In this document: positions 16,443 through 24,421 of the stretch, piece after piece
Layout: every line of letters begins with the position of its first letter
Numbering within the stretch: position 1 is the first letter of the stretch
Assembly (NCBI GenBank): GCA_039814715.1
Contig: JBCCAR010000037.1
Span: forward strand, 1 to 30,523
Direction of reading: 5' to 3'
DNA: 30,523 nucleotides
Source: CAKZYD01 sp039814715
GTDB taxonomy: Bacteria > Pseudomonadota > Alphaproteobacteria > Sphingomonadales > CAKZYD01
Notes under the pieces: model-generated
Databases searched by the model: none
Told to the model about the DNA's origin: nothing
The model's input: the letters and a program-made list of their open reading frames with translations, nothing else
Translations under genes and position numbers: made by a program

Positions 16443-18038
16443 TTAAAGCCCCAAAGCGCCTGGATTGATCCGATTGTCCGGATCAAGCTCCGTCTTCAGC
16501 GCTTTAAGCAATCCTTTCATCTCCGGCTTGATGGTCTTGCCATAACGATAGGTTTTGCCGATTTGGAAGTGGCCTGAGCCGACTTCTTCGAAGAGGTCCA
16601 GCATCTCTTGGCGCATCTCTTCCACTACCGCGCGGGCGTCCAGATCCTCGGGGAAGCGGGTGATTTGTTTCAGGATGGCGTCTTCCACATAGTGGTCGTG
16701 GATTTCGGTGATCTGGTCGTGCCAGTAAAACACCGGCTCGATGAGGAAGATGGTGGTCGACATGGTGAGCAATAGATAGCCGGTGTCGATGTTGTATTGC
16801 GCCATTTTGTCGGCGTAGCGTGCCTTCAGCGCATCCAGTTTTTGAAGGGTTTCCAGCGCTTTGGAATGCGGGACGAGGCAGTGGATGGGCACCCAGCGCT
16901 CTCCTTCCGGGCCGATCATGGAGTTGACGGGTCCGAAGGGCAGGCCTGCCGTGGCTTTGGGGACAGTGTTGGCGATTTGGATCGCGCCCGCAGATTTGGC
17001 GATGTCCTCTATGGCTTTTACATCAGCATCGACAGCTGCTTCGCTGCGGCCCTCTGAGATCGTATGAATGGTCCATGTGGGTTTGTTTAGATCGCTCTTG
17101 CCCGCGATGGCCATTTTTGCACCTTCTTTGATACCTTTTAAGAGTGAGCCTTGGCCAGTGACAACGCCTTTGAGGTATTTCGCGTCTTGCAGGAGGCCTG
17201 AGCGTTTCATCTGTTGGACTTGCAGGAAGGGATCAAAGGCAAAGACTTCCGTCGCTAGGCTGGCGCGGCCAACGCCCGAGAGAACCTTTGTGACAACAGC
17301 CTCATCGTCCGCCGTGAAGCTGCAATAGCCTTTATGCGGATTGGCTTTTTGCAGGCGCAGCGTGATTTCTGCCTTAAAGCCAAGCGCGCCGGAATCGGAC
17401 GTGAAGATGCCGGTTAAATCTGGCCCATAATTGCGCATGAAGGGCGTCACGCCCTCATGGCCGGCGCTGCCCGTTTCAAGCACAGACCCATCCGCGAGGA
17501 CCACCGTGAGGCTGAGTACGCTTTCAACGCCGGAGCCGGCGATGCCGCAGCCCCAAAACGCGCAGTTTTGGCTCATGCCGCCGCCGATCGTTGCTGTCGC
17601 ACCCGATAAGGTGCCCCAGAACGGGGTGCGCAATCCTTTGGGCGACAGGGCTTCGTGCAGGGATTTCCACGTACAGCCCGCTTCTACGCGGACATACATA
17701 TCTTCTTCGTTGATCTCTAAAATGCGGTCCATCGTGGTCATATCGACCATCACGGAGGAGCCTTCTGCTGGGACATACCCTTTGGTGTAGCTCATGCCCC
17801 CGCCGCGCGGCACGATGGCAAAGCCTGCCTGCGTCGCGGCTTTAACGGCGTGCGCCAACACCTTGGTATCACGTGGTTTGATAACGGCCAGCGCAGGCTC
17901 GGCTTTGGTGTAAACGTCTTGCGCATAGAGGGTGCAAGCCGCTTGATCTGTTAAGACGTTATCATCGCCTACGGACGTTTTCAGGCGAGCAATCAGGTCC
18001 TCATCTGCAATGCGGTTGGTCAGCGGCTGGGCAGTCAT
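16443..18038 (-). CDS. FAD-linked oxidase (GlcD / D-lactate dehydrogenase type)
   Basis: A 531-residue flavoprotein with an FAD-binding PCMH domain (about 35-215): VPRGGGMSYTKG, VMVDMTTMDRI, VEAGCTW and TIGGGMSQN. The bridge YGPDLTGIFTSDSGALGFKAEITLRL is typical of glycolate oxidase and D-lactate dehydrogenase subunits. The C-terminal half is the matching FAD-oxidase domain, ending DPDNRINPGALG. Such enzymes oxidise 2-hydroxy acids, but p-cresol/vanillyl-alcohol oxidases share the fold, so the substrate is open. I chose ATG 18036-18038, which has GGAG upstream, over the adjacent TTG. It is the last gene of the block with the TRAP transporter, 12 bases after the large permease, so it probably acts on the imported compound. 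Confidence 0.88.
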   Translation of the reverse strand: MTAQPLTNRIADEDLIARLKTSVGDDNVLTDQAACTLYAQDVYTKAEPALAVIKPRDTKVLAHAVKAATQAGFAIVPRGGGMSYTKGYVPAEGSSVMVDMTTMDRILEINEEDMYVRVEAGCTWKSLHEALSPKGLRTPFWGTLSGATATIGGGMSQNCAFWGCGIAGSGVESVLSLTVVLADGSVLETGSAGHEGVTPFMRNYGPDLTGIFTSDSGALGFKAEITLRLQKANPHKGYCSFTADDEAVVTKVLSGVGRASLATEVFAFDPFLQVQQMKRSGLLQDAKYLKGVVTGQGSLLKGIKEGAKMAIAGKSDLNKPTWTIHTISEGRSEAAVDADVKAIEDIAKSAGAIQIANTVPKATAGLPFGPVNSMIGPEGERWVPIHCLVPHSKALETLQKLDALKARYADKMAQYNIDTGYLLLTMSTTIFLIEPVFYWHDQITEIHDHYVEDAILKQITRFPEDLDARAVVEEMRQEMLDLFEEVGSGHFQIGKTYRYGKTIKPEMKGLLKALKTELDPDNRINPGALGL

Positions 18039-18050
18039 CAACGTCTCCGA

Positions 18051-19310
18051 TCAATCTATGAGCGCTAGGGACAAGTCCGGCCATAAAGCGACAATGACCA
18101 ATCCAACCGCCAATATAGCGATGAAGGGCAGGGCAGCTTTAGCAATTGTCAAAAAGTCCTCCCGGAAGGCGCCCATTGCGACAATAAGGTTGAGGCCCAG
18201 CGGGGGCGTTAAATAGCCGATTTCTAGGTTGACGATCATGAGGATGCCGAAATGGACGGGGTCGATCCCATAGCTGGTCGCGAGCGGTGTGAGCAGCGGC
18301 GCCATGACTAGGATGGCAGAACCAATGTCCATCACGCAGCCTATGATCAGCAGCAGCACCATAGACACCAGCAAAAACCCGGCCTTGCTATCGACCATGG
18401 CGGACAACATCTCCACCATCTGCTGCGGGATTTGTTCAAAAGCTAAAAAGGTGTTGATGCTCAGCGCCATCATAAGCACGGGGAGGAGGGCGCCAAGTGT
18501 TTTGGCGGTCTCAAAGGTGACTTGTTCGAGTTGTTTCAGCGTCATCTCTCGATGAATGAGACTCTCTACTAAGACTGCGTAGAAGACGGCGACTGCAGCG
18601 GATTCTGTTGGCGTAAAAAAGCCTGTGTAGATGCCGCCCAAGATGATCAGAGGCATGGCAGCGGCAAAGACGCTCTTCTTCGCCGCTTGCCAAAAGGCAG
18701 GCCAATCCACTGAGGTACGCTCGGCCGACCAATTGCGAACGACTGCGTAAATCGCCATGAGCGTCATGAGGAGAATGGCAGGCAAGACACCTGCAATAAA
18801 CAAATCTGCGATCGATGTTTCTGTAATGACGCCGTACAGAATAAGCGGGATAGACGGGGGCACGATGATACCAAGCGTCCCGCCTGCACAAATGAGGCCG
18901 AGGGCGAAGGAGCGGCCGTAGCCCGCTTGCGTCAGCGCGGGATACATAATGGCGCCCACGGCAATGAGCGTAACGGTAGAGGAGCCGGAGATCGCTGAGA
19001 AGACCGCACAGCTGATGACAGTAGCAATCGCTAGCCCGCCGGGGATTGGCCCGGTGCCAATGCGCACCACGTCAATCAGTCGCCGCGCGATTGAGCCTTT
19101 GGCCATGATGTTGCCTGCTAATATGAACAGCGGGATGGAGAGCAGGACTTCTTTGTCTGCCGCGGCCCAGGCGTCTAAGACCACATAGGCCAGTTTGCCA
19201 TCGCCGTAGAGCACGTAAAGCGCGCCTGCAGCGACCGCCAAAAGCACCACAATGCGCTGGCGCAAAACCAGCAGGACTAAAAGACCGAAGGAGAGAGCAA
19301 CTGCGCTCAC
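18051..19310 (-). CDS. TRAP transporter large permease (DctM family)
   Basis: A 419-residue inner-membrane protein with about 12 hydrophobic segments. It carries TRAP large-subunit hallmarks: IPLFILAGNIMAKGSIARRLIDV, SGSSTVTLIAVGAIMYPAL, GTLGIIVPPSIPLILYGV, GFFTPTESAAVAV, and near the end PVHFGILMIVNLEIGYLTPPLGLNL. It drives sodium- or proton-coupled uptake of carboxylates delivered by the periplasmic binding protein. The start is GTG, overlapping the DctQ stop in GTGA (19307-19310), which suggests translational coupling. TRAP substrates are almost always carboxylates, including hydroxy, oxo and aromatic acids. This fits the hydroxy-acid oxidase encoded next. Confidence 0.96.
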   Translation of the reverse strand: MSAVALSFGLLVLLVLRQRIVVLLAVAAGALYVLYGDGKLAYVVLDAWAAADKEVLLSIPLFILAGNIMAKGSIARRLIDVVRIGTGPIPGGLAIATVISCAVFSAISGSSTVTLIAVGAIMYPALTQAGYGRSFALGLICAGGTLGIIVPPSIPLILYGVITETSIADLFIAGVLPAILLMTLMAIYAVVRNWSAERTSVDWPAFWQAAKKSVFAAAMPLIILGGIYTGFFTPTESAAVAVFYAVLVESLIHREMTLKQLEQVTFETAKTLGALLPVLMMALSINTFLAFEQIPQQMVEMLSAMVDSKAGFLLVSMVLLLIIGCVMDIGSAILVMAPLLTPLATSYGIDPVHFGILMIVNLEIGYLTPPLGLNLIVAMGAFREDFLTIAKAALPFIAILAVGLVIVALWPDLSLALID

Positions 19311-19816
19311 GCCGCCTCATCCATTTTGCTTGGCGGGCTCGGTTTTATGGCTGGGTAAAGCGCAAACAGGCCGTGGCGCACCGCGGCGATGAAAAACACG
19401 AGCGGGAAAACGGATTGCATGGGCCAGATCGGTATCTTGAGCGAGCGCGAGACTTCTCCGAGGGCTTTTGTTTCGGTAACGACGCTGCCAGCGACCCAGG
19501 CAAAGATGAGGCAAAACAGCGTCATCAATCCTTCTTGAACACGCTGCAGGGGTATCTCCCAAGACTTTGGAAAAAGCGCGTCGGCAAAGCGCGGGCGTAA
19601 ATGTTCCGCTGATTGGCTGGCAAGACCAAAGCTGATCATAGACATTATGATAAAGGCGTAAACGGCAAGCCGCGGCGCGCCGGAAATGCCAAGGCCGGTG
19701 ATTTCCCGGGAGACCACATCAGCCATTACGATCAAGGCCATAAAGGCAAAGAGGAAAACCGCGAGGGTGCGTTCCAGGCGCGTGAGAACGTTCAGGAAAG
19801 TTTGTGCGGCGCTCAA
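19307..19816 (-). CDS. TRAP transporter small permease (DctQ family)
   Basis: A 169-residue membrane protein with four hydrophobic segments, the normal layout of the TRAP small subunit that associates with DctM. It shows the family-like VSREITGLGISGAPRLAVYAFIIMSMISFG and a final hydrophobic stretch PIWPMQSVFPLVFFIAAVRHG. The start is TTG, which overlaps the stop of the binding-protein gene in TTGA (19813-19816). The 3' end overlaps DctM in GTGA. No close in-frame ATG improves on this start. Sequence conservation in this family is low; the identification is secured by its place between the binding protein and the large permease. Confidence 0.9.
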   Translation of the reverse strand: MSAAQTFLNVLTRLERTLAVFLFAFMALIVMADVVSREITGLGISGAPRLAVYAFIIMSMISFGLASQSAEHLRPRFADALFPKSWEIPLQRVQEGLMTLFCLIFAWVAGSVVTETKALGEVSRSLKIPIWPMQSVFPLVFFIAAVRHGLFALYPAIKPSPPSKMDEAA

Positions 19817-20847
19817 CGGCTTTGCCTTTGTGCGTTAAAGGCGGCGCGGCCCTTGACCATCGCGTTATAGACGTCTTGTGCACGTCCGCCGACGCGGTTG
19901 ATGATCGCTTTGTGGTTATCCTTTGTCGCTTCTTTCCAGGCGGCGCGTTCAGCCGGTGTTGGCATGTGCGCGATGACGCCATAACTTTCCAGATTGCTTT
20001 CCACTTTCGCTGCCATGGTGCGAATATTCAGCCGCGCTTGGGGAGAGGGAACCAGGCTGCCGGTGATGATCTGGCGGCGCTTTTCCGGCAAGGCATTGTA
20101 CCATTCTAGATTTGCGACCACGACGCCGGTATCATAACTGTGCTGGGTAAAGGTCATGTGCGGTGCTTCGCCAACCAAACCGGTGACTTCGTAGAGCACC
20201 ACATTGGTCTCGCCCCCAAAAATCAGTCCGGTTTGCAGAGCTGGGATCACGTCAGCAAACTCCATCTGCAGGTATTCAGCGCCCAGCGACATCATCAGGA
20301 GTTCGGCTGCCTCAGATGATTGAACACGCATCCGCCGCCCTTTAACGTCAGTTGGCGATGTCATTGGCTTAAGGCCGTAGAGATTGAGCCACCCAACCTC
20401 GACCCATTGCAGCAGGTAAAGGCCCTTTGCAGCAAACAGCTCGCGAAATACGGGCATTAGATATTCATCCATGACGAAGTCGAGCTGCTGCGTGCTGTCA
20501 AAGAAGAACGGGGAGAGCAAGACATCCACCTCCGGCACAATCGAACTCGTGCCGCCGAGGGTGACTCCAGCGATTTGCATGCGGTTGCGCCGGGTGAAGG
20601 TGAGGGTAGCCGGCTCGCCGCCTGCTTCTCCGTTGATCAGAAGCTTGACTTTGATCGAGCCATCTGGCGCGGCGGCTTTGATATTGGCATTGAATGACTG
20701 CCAGTCATTCCACCATGGAGAGCCAGGCGAGGCGAAGGCGCCGGCAGTTATGATCGTTGGCGCATTGGGGTCGCGCGGCGCCTCGCCCATGGCAAGGCAG
20801 GCAGGTAACGCCATAAAATAAAATAGAAAAATCCGCAGAAAGGTCAT
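19813..20847 (-). CDS. TRAP transporter periplasmic substrate-binding protein (DctP family)
   Basis: A 344-residue exported protein. The N terminus is a hydrophobic signal (FLRIFLFYFMALPACLA), with cleavage likely near residue 18-22; Cys17 in LPAC could also make it a lipoprotein. The mature part has the DctP core: ITAGAFASPGSPWWNDWQSF, then LYGLKPMTSPTDVKGRRMRV with arginines 171-174 where the family ligates the substrate carboxylate. It continues with SLGAEYLQMEFADVIPALQTGLIFGGET, the latter standing in for the usual 'GvvDG.e'. It delivers ligand to DctQM. The start ATG overlaps the stop of the upstream esterase in ATGA (20844-20847). A carboxylate is the expected ligand; which one cannot be told. 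Confidence 0.92.
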   Translation of the reverse strand: MTFLRIFLFYFMALPACLAMGEAPRDPNAPTIITAGAFASPGSPWWNDWQSFNANIKAAAPDGSIKVKLLINGEAGGEPATLTFTRRNRMQIAGVTLGGTSSIVPEVDVLLSPFFFDSTQQLDFVMDEYLMPVFRELFAAKGLYLLQWVEVGWLNLYGLKPMTSPTDVKGRRMRVQSSEAAELLMMSLGAEYLQMEFADVIPALQTGLIFGGETNVVLYEVTGLVGEAPHMTFTQHSYDTGVVVANLEWYNALPEKRRQIITGSLVPSPQARLNIRTMAAKVESNLESYGVIAHMPTPAERAAWKEATKDNHKAIINRVGGRAQDVYNAMVKGRAAFNAQRQSR

Positions 20848-21662
20848 GCGGTATCGAGCAGCATAGCTGTGAGGGCATCTGGCGCTGTTACCATGGCATC
20901 GTGGCCTGTATCGAGGCTCAGAATTGGCCAGCCATTGGCAATTGCCTTTTGCAATCCAACTTTTTTGCCTTCGCTAAAGGGGCGACCATTACAATCAATA
21001 TAAGTGACTTTGGTTTTCTCAAGGCCTCCATTCTTGAGCGTTAACGGAGTCGTTAGGCACTTCCAGGGCATGGAGGTGAGGCGGCGGGACACCCAATCAT
21101 AGACCCAGCCATCTTCGGGTAAGACCGCGAAGGCCTCCGTCGGCCAGCTGGGCAGCATAAAGCCATCAATCAAACTTGCTTTCACTTTTGCGATCATGTC
21201 TGGCGGTGCTTCTGACGACTGGGATTTTCCCTCATCCAGGATTGTTGCATCGAGCATAATAATGTGTCGCAACACCTTGTTCGCTTGGTCCGCAACGCCC
21301 GCGGCGACCGCGCCTGCATAGCTGTGCGCGACGAGAATGACATCCTCCAGTTCCTCATATTTCAGAACTTGAAGAACATCTTCAATGTGTGTGTTCATAT
21401 CGGTATCGGGGCGCGCAAGGTGATAGCGCTCGCCGAGACCTGTAAGCGTGGGCACAGCGACCCTATGGCCCGCAGCGCGCAGTTGCTCGGCCACCAAACG
21501 CCAGCACCAGCCGCCATGCCACGCGCCGTGGACGAGAACGAATGTTTTTGGCTCTGTGGGGCCTGGCATTGCGATGTCTTCTCCCATGGCGAAACTCTGA
21601 GAGCCCAAAAGCCCTGAAGCGCTTGCGGCAAGTGCCGCGATGGTTTGGCGGCGTGTCGGCAT
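20844..21662 (-). CDS. Exported alpha/beta hydrolase (MES/hydroxynitrile-lyase-like esterase) with Tat-type signal
   Basis: A 272-residue serine hydrolase. The N terminus MPTRRQTIAALAASASGLL is a twin-arginine-like signal with cleavage near SFA, so the enzyme should work in the periplasm. The oxyanion region VLVHGAWHGGWCW and nucleophile elbow VAHSYAG (Ser114) are the hallmark of the plant-like methylesterase/hydroxynitrile lyase family, and His254 in DTGHDAM completes the site. The acid residue is less clear. The ATG at 21660-21662 has GGAGAG upstream; a longer frame to 21719 would run into the terminator hairpin. It lies 28 bases after that terminator and overlaps the binding-protein gene by four bases. 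I infer that it hydrolyses an ester whose acid is then taken up by the TRAP system. Confidence 0.85.
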   Translation of the reverse strand: MPTRRQTIAALAASASGLLGSQSFAMGEDIAMPGPTEPKTFVLVHGAWHGGWCWRLVAEQLRAAGHRVAVPTLTGLGERYHLARPDTDMNTHIEDVLQVLKYEELEDVILVAHSYAGAVAAGVADQANKVLRHIIMLDATILDEGKSQSSEAPPDMIAKVKASLIDGFMLPSWPTEAFAVLPEDGWVYDWVSRRLTSMPWKCLTTPLTLKNGGLEKTKVTYIDCNGRPFSEGKKVGLQKAIANGWPILSLDTGHDAMVTAPDALTAMLLDTA

Positions 21663-21686
21663 AAAGCTCTCCAGGCGTCTGGTCAG

Positions 21687-21720
21687 AAAAAATGCGGGGC
21701 TGGTTTCCCAGCCCCGCATT
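21687..21720 (-). terminator. Intrinsic terminator after the TonB-dependent receptor
   Basis: A perfect 13-base-pair stem AATGCGGGGCTGG / CCAGCCCCGCATT with a four-base loop spans 21691-21720. Read on the minus strand it is followed by a run of T extending the stem end to six T residues (A run at 21687-21692 on plus). This is a textbook Rho-independent terminator 25 bases after the receptor stop and 24 bases before the esterase start. Confidence 0.9.
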
Positions 21721-21745
21721 GATGTTTAGCGAATTGCGCTCAATT

Positions 21746-24229
21746 TTAGAAGCGGTAGCGCGCCCGCAGTGTCCAGCTGCCTGGCGGGTTGTAGTACTGC
21801 GTCGCGACGAGAGCGGAAATAATGTAGTTTTCTCCAAAGCAGTTCTGACATTCGAGATACAGACCGTAATCTCCGTCTACATGTTCAACACCAACATTGC
21901 CGTTGAAGCGCCAGAATCCATCCTGCGCACCAGGCAGTTCGCCGTTGGTCGCAGTTTGATAGCTGGAGGTATAAATACCGAAAGCGCTCGCGGTGATCTG
22001 GAGATTGTCACTGATCGGATAATTTCCGTTTGCACCCAGGCTCATCGTCACGCGTGGTGCCCTTACCGGTTCCGCAACCTCGCCATCCGGTCCAATGATA
22101 GCCTGTTGGCAGCCCGTGGAGGAGTCGAAGAGTTGATCGACGCCTTGGTCCTGCAGGTTCGCGCGGCACTGCGCCTGCTGTGCAACCAGGGTAGAATCAA
22201 GGTTGCGATAGTCAGAGTCTTGAAACCCGATTGTCAAGAAGGTCGTTATGTACTCATTCACGACCGCAGTGGCTTCCGCCTCAATCCCCATCACACGCAG
22301 GTCAGCAAAGTTACCTGTGATGAAAACAGTTTCGCCTGCAGCATTGGTAAAGGCCGAGGGCGTTTGCAGGTCGCTCACGTCGCTATAAAAGCCTGTAACG
22401 TTCAGGCGCAAACGATCATCGAAGAACTGTGTTTTTGCACCGATCTCGTAGGACCAAACAACTTCTGGGTCGATATTCACCAGGTTTTGTGGTTGCGCGT
22501 CACGTGCGTTCCAGGCACCCGACTTGAAACCGCGTGTCGCGGAAGCAAAGAGCAATACATCGTCGTTTACTTCATATTGAACAGCGAAGCGCGGTGTCAA
22601 AATAGATGTGTTGAGTTTAGTTGGTATTCCGGCCGCTGTGATGTCATTTGTCGAGCATAGTCGAGACACGGTTGATGGGATCATCATACCGTTATCGTCT
22701 AAAATAAATGCTCCTTCTTCATCCATGTCAAATTGACCTGGGATAACCGTGGAACAATTCGATGGGCCTGTACCAAGGTCTTCAATGCTCAAGGTTTTGG
22801 TTTCATCGGTATAGCGAATCCCTGTTGTAAAGGTTAGCTTCTCGGTCAGGTTCCAATCTAGCTGCACGTACCCTGCACCTGCGGTCGTGTCGTTGCCTAG
22901 AACCCGATCATAACTGGTTCCCAAGAAGAACTGGGCAATGCCGGTAGTGTTGCGCTCATCTAGGAAATAGACACCTGCGACATAATCGATGAAACCATCG
23001 AACAAATCCCCTGTTGCCTTGATTTCCTGACTGAACTGTTTGTGCGTACTGTCATTAGCGATGGAAAAGGACGATGGTCCAGGATTGCCGAAAACCTGAG
23101 CTGGAGTAACTCCATTGAATATGGGAACGGTATAGAGATCGCCGTCCAAGAAGTTCAGCACAAAGTCTTGATCGAGATCGACCCAGCCTGTGATGATTTC
23201 GACGTTTACTTTATCGAAGCTGACTTCCAAGTTTGAGGCCAGTAGAAGGTTCTTGACAACGTTGCCACCGCCTTGGCCTGCCAACAATTCTCCAAGCGAG
23301 TTGCCAACATCCCCATTCATGCTCAAAAAGCCGCCGGCAATACGGTTAAGGCCAGTTGTTGCGCCTGAGGCGTTAAAGCGCGCAACGGTATTTGCGTTCC
23401 TGGCGCTTGGTTCCACATTGTCTCCATCGATGGGGGAGTTAGCGAGATTCGCAACGTCGGAATTCACATAGGTGGCTGATACATTCCAGTTTAGGTATTC
23501 GTTCGGGGTCCATTTTACGGCACCACGCAAACCATAGGATCGCTCATCGTTGACCCTTTCATCCAACTCGAAGTTGTAAGCATAGCCCGCGTCGTCGATG
23601 AAGTAGCCAGATACTTTGGTGCTCAGTTGCTCATTAATCGGGATATCAACAGATGCACGCGCTGTGATCCGCTCAAAGCGGCCATAACTGACCTCGGCGA
23701 ACCCGCCAAATTCTTCATCAGGCTCTCTCAGCAGAACGTTGATGGCGCCGCCAGTCGTGTTGCGGCCAAACAACGTGCCTTGAGGACCGCGCAGCACTTC
23801 AATCCGGTCAAGGTCAAAGAAAGAGAAGTTGTTGGCGTTCTGCCGACTGATGTAAATATCGTCTATATAAGTGCCGACAGGCGGGTCAAACGTGGCAATC
23901 GATTCTGTGTTACCCAAACCACGCAAATAATATGCATTGGCTGACCCGAGACCAGTATTATTTCCGCCAAAAAGGTTCGGGATGTAATCAATGAGGTCAA
24001 GCGCGCTGTCGATGTTACGCACTTCTAAATCATTGACGCCGAAAGCCGACACCGCCAGCGGGGTATCTTGAAGGCTTTCAGAGCGGCGCTGGGCTGTAAT
24101 GAAGATTTCTTCAAGGCCTATGCCGTCTTGCGCCATAGCTTGCGGCGCAGCCGCGAGAACAGCGCTGGCGGCGCCAGCGAGTAAGATGGATTTGCGCCAT
24201 GTGGCGGCTGAGTTTGAGGTCGTGGTCAT
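21746..24229 (-). CDS. TonB-dependent outer-membrane receptor
   Basis: An 827-residue outer-membrane transporter. The signal peptide ends at AMA (31-33). A TonB-box-like EEIFITAQRR lies at 40-49. The plug domain follows with TPLAVSAFGVNDLEVRNI, YYLRGLGNTES, PPVGTYIDDIYIS and FDLDRIEVLRGPQGTLFGRNTTGGAINVL. The beta-barrel fills the rest and ends in the expected terminal phenylalanine (ARYRF). There is no STN domain or carboxypeptidase-like domain, so no sigma/anti-sigma signalling is expected. The plug resembles the abundant alphaproteobacterial receptors for plant-, steroid- or aromatic-type compounds rather than a clear siderophore receptor. It leads the block with the esterase, TRAP transporter and FAD oxidase. 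GGGAGA precedes the ATG. Confidence 0.95.
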   Translation of the reverse strand: MTTTSNSAATWRKSILLAGAASAVLAAAPQAMAQDGIGLEEIFITAQRRSESLQDTPLAVSAFGVNDLEVRNIDSALDLIDYIPNLFGGNNTGLGSANAYYLRGLGNTESIATFDPPVGTYIDDIYISRQNANNFSFFDLDRIEVLRGPQGTLFGRNTTGGAINVLLREPDEEFGGFAEVSYGRFERITARASVDIPINEQLSTKVSGYFIDDAGYAYNFELDERVNDERSYGLRGAVKWTPNEYLNWNVSATYVNSDVANLANSPIDGDNVEPSARNANTVARFNASGATTGLNRIAGGFLSMNGDVGNSLGELLAGQGGGNVVKNLLLASNLEVSFDKVNVEIITGWVDLDQDFVLNFLDGDLYTVPIFNGVTPAQVFGNPGPSSFSIANDSTHKQFSQEIKATGDLFDGFIDYVAGVYFLDERNTTGIAQFFLGTSYDRVLGNDTTAGAGYVQLDWNLTEKLTFTTGIRYTDETKTLSIEDLGTGPSNCSTVIPGQFDMDEEGAFILDDNGMMIPSTVSRLCSTNDITAAGIPTKLNTSILTPRFAVQYEVNDDVLLFASATRGFKSGAWNARDAQPQNLVNIDPEVVWSYEIGAKTQFFDDRLRLNVTGFYSDVSDLQTPSAFTNAAGETVFITGNFADLRVMGIEAEATAVVNEYITTFLTIGFQDSDYRNLDSTLVAQQAQCRANLQDQGVDQLFDSSTGCQQAIIGPDGEVAEPVRAPRVTMSLGANGNYPISDNLQITASAFGIYTSSYQTATNGELPGAQDGFWRFNGNVGVEHVDGDYGLYLECQNCFGENYIISALVATQYYNPPGSWTLRARYRF

Positions 24230-24261
24230 CCCAATGTTTCTCCCTGAATGACATTAGCCGC

Positions 24262-24290
24262 ATAACAAATTGTGCTCGCAGCCTTGCCAA
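24262..24290 (-). promoter_or_regulatory. Candidate sigma-70-type promoter of the TonB receptor gene
   Basis: On the minus strand TTGGCA (24285-24290) and TGTTAT (24262-24267) are separated by exactly 17 bases. They match consensus at five and four of six positions. Transcription would begin near 24255, giving a leader of about 25 bases that contains the GGGAGA ribosome site. Confidence 0.55.
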
Positions 24291-24301
24291 TGGTCTTAAA
24301 T

Positions 24302-24320
24302 CAAATATTTGTCCGGACAA
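24302..24320. promoter_or_regulatory. Palindromic operator candidate upstream of the TonB receptor (GntR-like)
   Basis: Two perfect palindromes overlap by three bases: CAAATATTTG (24302-24311) and TTGTCCGGACAA (24309-24320). The second resembles TTGTC-N-GACAA/TNGTNNNACNA sites of GntR-family (FadR/FCD) regulators. Its centre lies about 59 bases upstream of the predicted receptor transcription start, a position more common for activators than repressors. It could also serve the divergent membrane-protein gene at 24422. No regulator gene of that family is in the window. Confidence 0.55.
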
Positions 24321-24421
24321 GTTCGCGATGCCGCAAAAGGCACATAAAACATGGAACCGTTGCGCAAACGCCATAGTCTGGGGTCCTAGCAGCGCATTTT
24401 TGACAGGGAAAACCCATACAC

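Noticed and set aside
16438..16452. GGGCTTTTAAAGCCC between the NTF2-like gene and the FAD oxidase as a bidirectional terminator
   Set aside because: The near-perfect palindrome has almost no loop and no T run on either side, and it overlaps a stop codon.
21692..22660. Long plus-strand frame antisense to the TonB receptor
   Set aside because: It is a shadow of the well-supported receptor gene; its sequence shows no domain and is rich in Arg/Cys as antisense frames are.
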